From Flavobacteriaceae bacterium UBA1903 (GTDB lineage: Bacteria > Bacteroidota > Bacteroidia > Flavobacteriales > Flavobacteriaceae): DNA of 64,000 nt. The notes below the pieces were generated by a model. That model did not search any database and was not told the origin of the DNA. It worked only from the letters and a program-made list of their open reading frames with translations. Position numbers and translations under genes: made by a program. The stretch covers positions 124,001-188,000 of the forward strand of contig DDGL01000007.1 in assembly GCA_002337605.1 (NCBI GenBank), in the 5' to 3' direction. Below, piece by piece: positions 26,515 through 34,383 of this stretch (position 1 is its first letter; each line of letters begins with the position of its first letter).

Positions 26515-27354
26515 CTAGATCGTGTTAAGTAATTGAAATGCAGACAACATTTCACTGGTTTCATCATCTTCTTCTTCCTCAATGAGCGAGCGGTTCATCA
26601 TACTCAGCTTGTAAGTATCCGGGTTGTATTGGTACAGTTTCCATTGCTCATTATGGTATTCAAGGGCAGTTAAATTTTCAATCCAATCCCCACTGTTTAA
26701 ATATACACAACTCCCTTTTTCGTTTACTACTTTACGGATGGCAGGTTGATGGATATGTCCGCAAACAACATAGTCAAAACCATTGTCAATGGCTAAATCT
26801 GTTGCGGTGGTTTCAAAATCGGAGATAAACTTCAGGGCTCCCTTTACAGAGTTTTTAATCTTCTTGGAGAGTGAGTATTTTTCCTTACCTAAAGATTGTA
26901 ATATAGTGTTCACAAATCGGTTAAACAGAATAAGTACATCGTAGCCCCACCCCCCCAATTTGGCAATCCATTTGGTATGCTGAATGGATGCATCAAAAAC
27001 ATCTCCATGAAAAAACCATGCTTTTTTTCCGTCAAGATTCAGCAGCAGTTTATCAATAATCTGAATGTTCCCCATCTTTGTATCACTGAAACGCCGTAGC
27101 TTTTCGTCGTGATTTCCTGTAATATAATATACACGAGTACCTTTGGTGGCAAGTGCCAGAATTTTCTTGATAATTTGAAGGTGCGCCTTTGGGAAATAAC
27201 GCTTTCTAAATTGCCATATATCGATAATATCCCCATTAAGAATCAGTTTTTTTGGTTTAACAGAATTCAAATAATGCAGGATTTCCTTCGCATGACAGCC
27301 ATACGTACCTAAATGCAAGTCTGAGAGAACAACGATGTCTACTTTACGTTTCAA
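26515..27354 (-). CDS. UDP-2,3-diacylglucosamine diphosphatase-like metallophosphoesterase (LpxH family)
   Basis: A 279-residue calcineurin-like phosphoesterase. Metal-binding blocks are in order: DLHLG (residues about 9-13), LNGDIIDIW (39-47), YITGNHDEKLRRF (79-91), WFFHGDVFD (112-120) and VVCGHIHQP (196-204). The pattern and the HGDVFD block fit LpxH-type enzymes that cleave the pyrophosphate of UDP-2,3-diacylglucosamine in lipid A synthesis; flavobacterial genomes often carry several paralogues, so the exact substrate is uncertain. The start is TTG at 27354, where homologues begin; there is no in-frame ATG close upstream. Confidence 0.85.
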   Translation of the reverse strand: MKRKVDIVVLSDLHLGTYGCHAKEILHYLNSVKPKKLILNGDIIDIWQFRKRYFPKAHLQIIKKILALATKGTRVYYITGNHDEKLRRFSDTKMGNIQIIDKLLLNLDGKKAWFFHGDVFDASIQHTKWIAKLGGWGYDVLILFNRFVNTILQSLGKEKYSLSKKIKNSVKGALKFISDFETTATDLAIDNGFDYVVCGHIHQPAIRKVVNEKGSCVYLNSGDWIENLTALEYHNEQWKLYQYNPDTYKLSMMNRSLIEEEEDDETSEMLSAFQLLNTI

Positions 27355-27442
27355 TATGTTATGTTTAACTATGCAAAGTTGAGTTGTTTACAGTGATAAA
27401 ACATTAAGCGAATGTTACCAATAAATAACCAAACTATTATTA

Positions 27443-27461
27443 CTGTTAACAGCAATGTTAA
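27443..27461 (-). promoter_or_regulatory. Degenerate copy of the TTAACA-n5-TGTTAA palindrome
   Basis: On the minus strand this reads TTAACATTGCTGTTAACAG, one base shorter in the centre than the two identical motifs at 52335 and 61759. It lies between the divergent lpxH-like gene and aroC. Confidence 0.35.
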
Positions 27462-27504
27462 TAACGTACACAAGGGATTACTTTTACTATTGGTAGGAAA
27501 CATT

Positions 27505-27512
27505 TACATTTG
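27505..27512 (+). promoter_or_regulatory. -7 promoter element of aroC
   Basis: TACATTTG is an exact TAnnTTTG match ending 14 bases before the aroC ATG. The -33 element is not clear. Confidence 0.55.
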
Positions 27513-27526
27513 TTGAAAACCCTACT

Positions 27527-28624
27527 ATGGCAGGCAATACCTTTGGCACCGTTTTTAAGCTCACCACCTTTGGGGAATCTCATGGCGTTGCTATTGGAGG
27601 AATTATAGACGGCTGTCCTGCAGGGGTTTCCATAGACCTGGATGCTGTAGAAGTTGAAATGCAACGTCGTAAACCAGGCCAGTCTGCTATTGTTACCCAA
27701 CGTAAAGAAGAAGATAGTGTACGGTTTCTTTCAGGAATTTTTGAAGGAAAAACTACCGGAACACCCATTGGTTTTGTAATTGAGAATACGGACCAGAAAT
27801 CGAAAGACTACTCCCACATTAAAGACACCTACAGACCATCGCACGCAGATTATACGTTCGATAAGAAATTCGGGCATCGGGATTATCGTGGTGGCGGGCG
27901 CTCTTCGGCACGGGAAACAGCTTGCAGGGTAGTAGCAGGAGCCATTGCAAAACAAGTATTGAAGGATATAAAGATCACTGCCTATGTTTCTTCAGTGGGT
28001 GAACTTCGTTTAAATAAATCACATACCGAAGTAGATTTTTCTGTAATTGAAAAAAACCCAGTACGCACCGCAGATCCTGAAATGGCGATGCAAATGGAAG
28101 CTTACATCAAAGAAATTAAAAAACAAGGCGATACCATTGGAGGAACAATCACCTGTGTCCTACAAAATGTACCGATTGGTCTGGGCGAACCTGTTTTTGA
28201 TAAGCTCCACGCACAACTTGGAAAAGCAATGCTTTCGATAAATGCAGTAAAGGGTTTTGAGTTTGGTAGTGGCTTCGCTGGTACACAAATGAAAGGCAGC
28301 GAACATAACGATATTTTTAATGAAGACGGAAGTACCCAGACCAATTATAGCGGCGGGGTACAAGGCGGTATTAGCAACGGAGAAGCTATTTATTTTACCG
28401 TAGCTTTTAAACCTGTAGCAACAATTATTCAAAAACAGAACACGATAAATACCAAGGGCGAAACCGTTGAAATGATGGGGAAAGGAAGACACGACCCGTG
28501 TGTGGTACCACGTGCAGTACCTATTGTAGAAGCCATGGCGGCCCTAACGTTAGCCGATTTTTGGATGCTGAATAAATTGTCTAAATTGGGCATCGACTCC
28601 GCTCAGCCTTCGGCAGGAATGTGA
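27527..28624 (+). CDS. aroC: Chorismate synthase
   Basis: Catalyses the last step of the shikimate pathway, conversion of 5-enolpyruvylshikimate-3-phosphate to chorismate with reduced FMN. The 365-residue length is standard. Family signatures are present: GESHG near the N-terminus (FKLTTFGESHGVAIGGIIDG), the RPSHADYTFDKKFGHRDYRGGGRSSARET block around residues 104-130, and RHDPCVVPRAVPIVEAM near 324-340. An exact -7 element lies upstream. The following symporter gene starts 46 bases downstream but is probably unrelated in function. Confidence 0.98.
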   Translation: MAGNTFGTVFKLTTFGESHGVAIGGIIDGCPAGVSIDLDAVEVEMQRRKPGQSAIVTQRKEEDSVRFLSGIFEGKTTGTPIGFVIENTDQKSKDYSHIKDTYRPSHADYTFDKKFGHRDYRGGGRSSARETACRVVAGAIAKQVLKDIKITAYVSSVGELRLNKSHTEVDFSVIEKNPVRTADPEMAMQMEAYIKEIKKQGDTIGGTITCVLQNVPIGLGEPVFDKLHAQLGKAMLSINAVKGFEFGSGFAGTQMKGSEHNDIFNEDGSTQTNYSGGVQGGISNGEAIYFTVAFKPVATIIQKQNTINTKGETVEMMGKGRHDPCVVPRAVPIVEAMAALTLADFWMLNKLSKLGIDSAQPSAGM

Positions 28625-28670
28625 TTCAATTAAATTAAAAATAAAGCTTCATAGAAGCAAAATATATACT

Positions 28671-30116
28671 ATGAAAAAACTAGCATTACACTGGAAGATT
28701 ATAATTGGATTGGTATTGGGTATTGTCTGGGCATTGCTGTCCAGTAGCCTTGGATGGAGCCAGTTTACGATAGACTGGATTGCGCCCTTTGGTACCATTT
28801 TCATCAATCTTTTAAAAATGATCGCGGTGCCTCTGGTATTGTTTTCAGTGATTAGTGGTGTGGCTAATATTGGAGATCCTTCCAGTTTAGGAAGGATGGG
28901 AGGGAAGACCCTCTTAGCCTATTTAGTGACTACAGTGCTGGCCGTTTCTATAGGACTTACACTTGTAAACATTATTAAACCTGGTGCGCTTATAGATGAA
29001 GACAGCCGCATTGACAATAGAATTAGTTACGAAGTCTGGGCAAACGATCAGGGTTATGAAATTAAGGATGGAATTAACTATTTACAGGAGCCAGAATTTT
29101 TTGAACGCGCCCAACGTATCACAGACCTTTCTAAAAGTGAATTAAAAGATGCTTCCGTTTCAGAAAAAATGGAAACTGCCAACATGACCAAAGATTCTGG
29201 CCCTTTACAACCCTTGGTAGATCTGGTTCCGCAGAACTTTTTTCAATCGTTGGGAGATAACGGGTTAATGCTTCAGATTATCTTTTTCGCCTTGTTCTTT
29301 GGTATTTGCTTGCTTTTTATTCCCAATGAAAAATCTGATCCTGTTACAAAGATCGTAGACAGCATTATGGAAGTCTTTTTGAAAATGGTAGACTTTGTGA
29401 TGCAGGCAGCCCCCTTCTTTGTTTTTGCATTGCTAGCGGGTGTCGTAAGCAAAATGGCAGGGAATGATATAGGTAAAGTGTATGAAATATTTAAAGGCCT
29501 GAGCTGGTACTCTCTAACAGTTGTAGCAGGATTGCTTTTTATGATTTTTATTATGTATCCGCTTATTCTGAAGCTATTTGTAAAGAAAATACCTTACAAA
29601 GGTTTCTTTAAGGCAATTAGTCCTGCACAAACACTGGCTTTTTCAACTTCAAGTAGTGCAGCTACCTTACCCGTAACGATGGAGTGTGTGGAAGAAAACC
29701 TGGGAGTAGATAAAAAAATCACAAGCTTTGTTTTGCCCATTGGAGCGACGGTAAATATGGATGGTACGTGTTTGTACCAGGCCGTTGCGGTAGTTTTCTT
29801 AGCGCAACTGCATATGATCGACCTAACTATTGGACAACAATTAATTATTGTAGTTACTGCAACACTAGCCTCAATTGGGTCGGCTGCAGTGCCTAGTGCA
29901 GGTCTGGTCATGCTCATTATTGTATTAGACTCGGTTGGATTAAATCCAGCCTGGATTGCGATTATCTTTCCTGTGGATAGAATACTGGATATGATTCGTA
30001 CAGTAGTGAATGTAACCGGAGATGCTACTGTTTCATCCATTATTGCAAATGGCGAAGATATGCTACACTATCAGGACCACGATCCTTCAGAGACATTCGA
30101 TTTGGATTCGGAGTAG
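28671..30116 (+). CDS. Dicarboxylate/amino acid:cation symporter
   Basis: A 481-residue inner-membrane transporter of the DAACS (GltP/DctA) family. It carries about eight membrane helices plus the two re-entrant hairpins: the serine-rich SSSAATLPVTMECVEE motif near residues 325-341 and the helix with NMDGTCLYQAVAVVFLAQ. A second hairpin is IGSAAVPSAGLVML. These motifs bind glutamate, aspartate or C4-dicarboxylates and couple them to Na+ or H+. An insertion at about 115-190 between helices, rich in charged residues (EDSRIDNRISYEVWANDQ...), is longer than in E. coli GltP and is common in Bacteroidota homologues. The acidic C-terminus is cytosolic. Confidence 0.93.
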   Translation: MKKLALHWKIIIGLVLGIVWALLSSSLGWSQFTIDWIAPFGTIFINLLKMIAVPLVLFSVISGVANIGDPSSLGRMGGKTLLAYLVTTVLAVSIGLTLVNIIKPGALIDEDSRIDNRISYEVWANDQGYEIKDGINYLQEPEFFERAQRITDLSKSELKDASVSEKMETANMTKDSGPLQPLVDLVPQNFFQSLGDNGLMLQIIFFALFFGICLLFIPNEKSDPVTKIVDSIMEVFLKMVDFVMQAAPFFVFALLAGVVSKMAGNDIGKVYEIFKGLSWYSLTVVAGLLFMIFIMYPLILKLFVKKIPYKGFFKAISPAQTLAFSTSSSAATLPVTMECVEENLGVDKKITSFVLPIGATVNMDGTCLYQAVAVVFLAQLHMIDLTIGQQLIIVVTATLASIGSAAVPSAGLVMLIIVLDSVGLNPAWIAIIFPVDRILDMIRTVVNVTGDATVSSIIANGEDMLHYQDHDPSETFDLDSE

Positions 30117-30223
30117 TATTTAAAACTTTTCATTTCAAAATTTTTACGTACATTTAGAATCAAATTGTATCCAAATTTACCGGGATACCTATTTATAGCT
30201 ATACTAATTTAAATACGTTAGCT

Positions 30224-31024
30224 ATGAAAAAAGTTGTCCTCACCTTAATCATACTCCCCCTTAGTATTTTATCAAGCCTGTCTCAGGTAGGAATTGGAAC
30301 CGTTACACCGTCTCCAAGGTCTGCTATGGAAATTAGCAGTACCTCAAATGGTGGCGTTACCTATGGTGGTTTTTTACCTCCCCGGGTCTCAACGGTAGCA
30401 CAGCGAAACTCTATAAGTCCAGGCTTTAGCGATATTGGAATGCTCTTGTTTGTAGAAGCCACAGGCTGTCTGCAACTTTGGGATGGAGACTCCTGGGAAA
30501 ATATTACGTGTGTGACCGTTGCGACTCCCGAAATATGGATCAATGAAATCCACTACGATAATGTTGGTGCAGATACCGGGGAAGGTTTTGAAATAGCCGG
30601 TGTTGCGGGAACAAATTTAAGCGATTACCAGATGATTCGTTATAGTGGGAATGGGGGTGGTTTTGCTACTACAACAGGTACCCCAATTAATCTTTCAGGA
30701 TTTATTCCGGATGAAGGTACTGGATTTGGAACCCTTGCAACACTTAACACCTTGCAAAACGATGACGAAGGGTTGGCACTTGTGAAGATTTCAACAGGGA
30801 ATGTGATTCAGTTTTTGAGTTATGAGGACAGTCTTATTGCTACAGATGGACCGGCAATGGGGATGACCTCGGAAGATATAGGGGTTTCAGAATCCAATAC
30901 AACCACTCCAACTGGAACCTCCATGCAATTGGTAGGTACGGGAAGCGAATATGTAGATTTTACATGGACTACAGGAAGCGTGGCGAGTTTTGGAGTCATA
31001 AATGCCAGCCAGGTATTAAATTAA
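30224..31024 (+). CDS. Exported lamin-tail-like domain protein
   Basis: A 266-residue secreted protein. The signal peptide (MKKVVLTLIILPLSILSSLSQ) is followed by a segment typical of flavobacterial adhesin and tail-fibre-like N-termini (VGIGTVTPSPRSAMEI ... GFLPPRVSTVAQRN ... GCLQLWDGDSWENI). Residues from about 105 look like a lamin-tail domain: IWINEIHYDNVGADTGEGFEIAG, NLSDYQMIRYSGNGG and DEGLALVKISTGNVIQFLSYE. Such domains accompany extracellular nucleases and surface proteins. No T9SS sorting domain is evident at the C-terminus, so the export route past the periplasm is unclear. Function unknown. Confidence 0.78.
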   Translation: MKKVVLTLIILPLSILSSLSQVGIGTVTPSPRSAMEISSTSNGGVTYGGFLPPRVSTVAQRNSISPGFSDIGMLLFVEATGCLQLWDGDSWENITCVTVATPEIWINEIHYDNVGADTGEGFEIAGVAGTNLSDYQMIRYSGNGGGFATTTGTPINLSGFIPDEGTGFGTLATLNTLQNDDEGLALVKISTGNVIQFLSYEDSLIATDGPAMGMTSEDIGVSESNTTTPTGTSMQLVGTGSEYVDFTWTTGSVASFGVINASQVLN

Positions 31025-31106
31025 AAAATAGTAATGCTTTAAATAATTGACCTGTAGTTCTTAGAACTTTTGTATTTTGGTTTTTGTAATCAACAAAACC
31101 AACTTT

Positions 31107-32135
31107 ATGAACGTTTGTTTCATCATGTACCCCTGGGAAGAAATGGATCCCGAAAACGATTCTACGCTAGCAATGGTTCAGGAATTTGCGAAGCGAGGCC
31201 ATGGGCTTGCCATAACAACACCGGCAAACCTTACGATTCGAGATAGTGTAGCTTTTGCTTTTAGCCGTTGCTTAAAACGGATGGAAAAAGTTCCCAGCAA
31301 GCTGACCTCTTTCCATAAAAAAGCTGAATTCTATGACGAAATGTTACCGATGGCAGGTTTTGATGTTATCATTCTTCGTAGCAATCCGCCACTGGATATG
31401 ATCATGCTGAACTTTCTCGATAGTGTAAAAGACGATGTCTTTATCATGAATGACCTTGACGGAATTAGACGCGCTAACAACAAGCTATACACAGCGGTTT
31501 TTGAAGACGATAAAAATGAATTTATCCCAAGAACCCACGTCACTAAAAATAAAAAATACCTTAAAAAAACCATCAAGGAAGGCCCTGACAGGATGATCCT
31601 AAAACCTTTGAATGGTTTTGGAGGTTCTGGTGTTATTCTCATAGAAAAAAGTGCGATGAAGAGTATCAACTCCCTACTGGACTTTTACATTGATAATAAA
31701 GACGGTACTTCCAACTATGTGATCTTACAAGATTATATTGAAGGTGCAGACCAGGGAGATGTTCGTATTTTGTTATTAAATGGACAACCCATTGGTGCTA
31801 TGCGCCGTGTTCCTGGGGAAGAAGACCATAGAAGTAATGTTTCAGCAGGAGGGTCGGTGCAAAAACACAGTTTATCCAAACAAGAAAAGGAACTATGCCG
31901 GAAAATTGGTCCAAAATTAGTAAAGGACGGACTCTTTTTCTGCGGAATTGATGTCATAGGAGGGATGCTGGTAGAAGTAAATGTAATGTCACCAGGAGGT
32001 ATCACGTACATCAATAAGGTATATAAAACCCGTGTACAAGAAAAAATTATCGATTTTGTAGAAGATAAGGTTGAAGAGCGTGTTGCTGCTTTTGATCGTA
32101 GGACGAAGTTGCGAAAGCATGTGAGTGAAGCGTAG
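31107..32135 (+). CDS. GshB-like ATP-grasp ligase
   Basis: A 342-residue ATP-grasp enzyme related to glutathione synthetase. ATP-binding K166 and the glycine-rich loop NGFGGSG (169-175) lie in the middle; metal ligands come from D283 (GIDVIGG), E290 and N292 (EVNVMSPGG), the classic GshB ending. The N-terminal pre-ATP-grasp domain spans about 1-115. The start is the ATG at 31107. It precedes an N-formylglutamate amidohydrolase-like gene and a QEGLA-motif peptidase on the same strand, a grouping seen in other bacteria, so true glutathione synthesis is unlikely and no gshA is nearby. I infer ligation of an amino acid or amine to a peptide or protein carboxylate. Confidence 0.88.
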   Translation: MNVCFIMYPWEEMDPENDSTLAMVQEFAKRGHGLAITTPANLTIRDSVAFAFSRCLKRMEKVPSKLTSFHKKAEFYDEMLPMAGFDVIILRSNPPLDMIMLNFLDSVKDDVFIMNDLDGIRRANNKLYTAVFEDDKNEFIPRTHVTKNKKYLKKTIKEGPDRMILKPLNGFGGSGVILIEKSAMKSINSLLDFYIDNKDGTSNYVILQDYIEGADQGDVRILLLNGQPIGAMRRVPGEEDHRSNVSAGGSVQKHSLSKQEKELCRKIGPKLVKDGLFFCGIDVIGGMLVEVNVMSPGGITYINKVYKTRVQEKIIDFVEDKVEERVAAFDRRTKLRKHVSEA

Positions 32136-32295
32136 GGTTGGGGATTGGTTAATTTGGTATCTAGTGAATTAGTGAATCGGTACATCAGTGCGCAGTAAAT
32201 AGTTTTAATGGCACGCTTTTGCGAAGCGTATCTCACCTACAAAAAATCTAATCCAAAGTAAAATTACTAATTAACTATTCAACAAACTCACCATT

Positions 32296-33126
32296 ATGTT
32301 CCGCCTCCCCATTTCAGAAATAATTGCTAAAATTTCAGCTGAAGAAACCTTTGAAGCAGTTGCTGAAGATTACTCCTTTACCTTAAAAATAGACAGATAT
32401 GTACCTTATGTCTGTGGTGCAGTTCACGATGGGCATCAGTTCAGAAAAGAATTATGGAATAATTGTCTACATACTGAATTTGAACGCTGGTTTGAAGAAG
32501 ATCCCTGTACCAAAGAATTTGTAAAGACACATCCCATTGTTATCGCAGGATGTGATAGCAGGTTTGAATACGACCTAAACCGGGACCCTGAAAACGCTAT
32601 TTACGAAGATGCCTGGGGTAAAAAATTGTGGAAGGAACCACTGAGTCCTGTTCACTATAAAAAAAGCATGGAAAAACATACTGCTTTCTATAGTGTGGTT
32701 CACGCCTTAATGCAGAAACTGGAGGAGAAATTTAGTATTGTGGTAGTGTACGATATGCACAGCTACAACTGGCGGAGATGGGACAGGGAAGTTCCTGTGA
32801 TCAATCTGGGGACTTCAAATATTGACAATGAGCGATTTGGAGCCATAGTAGAAGCTTGGCGACAATCACTTTCTGAATTGGAGTTACCTAACAATATGGA
32901 ATCCACATCTAAGATCAATGACACCTTCCAGGGAAACGGTTATTTTTTAAAATATATTACCAAAAATTTTAAAAATACCTTAGTTTTGGCCACCGAATTC
33001 AAGAAGATCTATTGTGACGAGTTACGCCAAATTCTTTATCCTGAAGTTGTACAAGCAATAGAACAACAATTGCAACACAAATTAAAAGCACATGCAGATG
33101 CTTTCTACGAGACCTACAAACATTAG
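32296..33126 (+). CDS. N-formylglutamate amidohydrolase family protein
   Basis: A 276-residue member of the N-formylglutamate amidohydrolase (HutG-like) zinc hydrolase family. Visible blocks are the N-terminal VPYVCGAVHDGHQFR, IVIAGCDSRFEYDLNR, the VVVYDMHSYNWRR segment with Asp and His ligands, VINLGTSNID, and ATEFKKIYCDE near the C-terminus. No histidine-utilisation genes are near, and the gene lies two bases before the QEGLA peptidase. A role in hydrolysing an amide linked to glutamate-like residues within the ATP-grasp module is more likely than histidine catabolism; that is an inference from context. Confidence 0.87.
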   Translation: MFRLPISEIIAKISAEETFEAVAEDYSFTLKIDRYVPYVCGAVHDGHQFRKELWNNCLHTEFERWFEEDPCTKEFVKTHPIVIAGCDSRFEYDLNRDPENAIYEDAWGKKLWKEPLSPVHYKKSMEKHTAFYSVVHALMQKLEEKFSIVVVYDMHSYNWRRWDREVPVINLGTSNIDNERFGAIVEAWRQSLSELELPNNMESTSKINDTFQGNGYFLKYITKNFKNTLVLATEFKKIYCDELRQILYPEVVQAIEQQLQHKLKAHADAFYETYKH

Positions 33127-33128
33127 TT

Positions 33129-34292
33129 ATGGCTATTGCCGAAGAAATTATAAAAACATACCCAAACCTTTTTAAGATAGATTTCAATCTGAACAAACTT
33201 GTTCAAAAAATTGAATTACTTAATTACGTGAACCCCATAAATATTGAGGCTGAGAAGCGTAACTTCTTTGCTTCAAAATATAATATAAATCCTAATTTCA
33301 AATACCGAAAGATAGATTTTAATGCACACACACTTCAACAAGAATTGTTTACTCAAAATATAGACAGTATTAAAGATGAGGAGACGCGTACCTTTTTTCG
33401 GGATGTAATTTATGATTACTCAGGGCTTATTCAGTGTATTGAAACCATTGGAAAAGGGAAGAAATTTTATTACAATGTTTTAAAATCTTTTGGAACCCCT
33501 ACAGAGAAAGATGTAGAAAATGCGCGGTTTATTCTTCATTTTAAAGATGAAGAATACGATAGCGAAATGTTTCCTGTATTTAACGTAGAGGAAGCCGCCA
33601 ACTACTTTGATGCATTTACGAAGCGCTATGATTTTAAGTTTAATGTAAAACTTTCAACAAAAATTTCAGCTGCTGCCATGGTGCAGAATAATACGCAAAC
33701 ACTCATTCTTAAGAAAAACCACCGGTTTAGTGCCAATCAATTAAAAGTTTTAGCAAATCATGAAATCGGCGTGCATATGGTGACCACTTTTAATGGGTTG
33801 AATCAGTCCTTAAAAATTTTCCACAACGGCTTTCCAAATAATGTAGAAACCCAGGAAGGCTTAGCAGTTTTTAGCGAATATATGAGTGGTTGTCTAACCC
33901 TGCACAGGCTTAAAGAACTTGCCTATCGCGTGATGGCAGCCGATAGTTTACGTAAAGGATTCAACTTCTGTGATACGTTCGATTTGTTGCACAACCAGTA
34001 TAAACTGAACAGGGAAGAGTCCTACAATATAACCCTAAGAGCACATCGCGGGGGAGGTTTTACAAAAGATTATATGTACCTCACCGGGCTAAAAAAAGTG
34101 TATGATAGTTTTTATAACAATGAAAGCCTTGACCCATTACTAACAGGAAAGGTTTCTCTGGAACATACGCCTATTGTAAAAAAGTGGCAGGAAGAAGGAG
34201 TAGCAACAACTAACACCTACACAAACTTTGCATTTGACAGCAACGATAATACAAATGAAAAGCTGGATTTTATTTTAAAGAATCTAAAGTAA
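33129..34292 (+). CDS. QEGLA-motif zinc carboxypeptidase (DUF1704/MATCAP-like)
   Basis: A 387-residue protein of the family annotated as flavohemoglobin expression-modulating QEGLA motif protein. The zinc site is HEIGVH (H211, E212, H216; an unusual HExxxH) with E243 of QEGLA (242-246) as probable third ligand. YMYLTG and AHRGGG blocks complete the family pattern. Eukaryotic DUF1704 proteins (MATCAP/KIAA0895L) remove C-terminal tyrosine from tubulin, so carboxypeptidase activity is likely. It begins two bases after the stop of the amidohydrolase gene and ends at a strong bidirectional terminator, closing the three-gene unit. The bacterial substrate is unknown. Confidence 0.88.
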   Translation: MAIAEEIIKTYPNLFKIDFNLNKLVQKIELLNYVNPINIEAEKRNFFASKYNINPNFKYRKIDFNAHTLQQELFTQNIDSIKDEETRTFFRDVIYDYSGLIQCIETIGKGKKFYYNVLKSFGTPTEKDVENARFILHFKDEEYDSEMFPVFNVEEAANYFDAFTKRYDFKFNVKLSTKISAAAMVQNNTQTLILKKNHRFSANQLKVLANHEIGVHMVTTFNGLNQSLKIFHNGFPNNVETQEGLAVFSEYMSGCLTLHRLKELAYRVMAADSLRKGFNFCDTFDLLHNQYKLNREESYNITLRAHRGGGFTKDYMYLTGLKKVYDSFYNNESLDPLLTGKVSLEHTPIVKKWQEEGVATTNTYTNFAFDSNDNTNEKLDFILKNLK

Positions 34293-34322
34293 AAAGCAAT
34301 AATAATTCAAGACTTAAAAATA

Positions 34323-34351
34323 AAAAGAGCGGGCTTCATACCCGCTCTTTT
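34323..34351. terminator. Bidirectional terminator
   Basis: AAAAGAGCGGG at 34323-34333 pairs with CCCGCTCTTTT at 34341-34351 around a seven-base loop. It separates the convergent QEGLA peptidase and T9SS cargo genes, with T-runs on both strands. Confidence 0.9.
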
Positions 34352-34383
34352 ATTTACTATGCACTTTTCGTTAACCTAAATAT

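Noticed and set aside
29594..30040. Minus-strand open frame of 148 residues
   Set aside because: Lies wholly inside the dicarboxylate symporter gene, whose protein matches its family across the same bases.
31107..32135. True glutathione synthetase
   Set aside because: No gamma-glutamylcysteine synthetase nearby, the organism carries bshA for bacillithiol, and the gene is grouped with an amidohydrolase and a peptidase.
32213..32229. Hairpin ACGCTT/AAGCGT between the ATP-grasp and amidohydrolase genes as a terminator
   Set aside because: There is no T-run after the stem, and the stem is only six base pairs; read-through between the two genes is not excluded.
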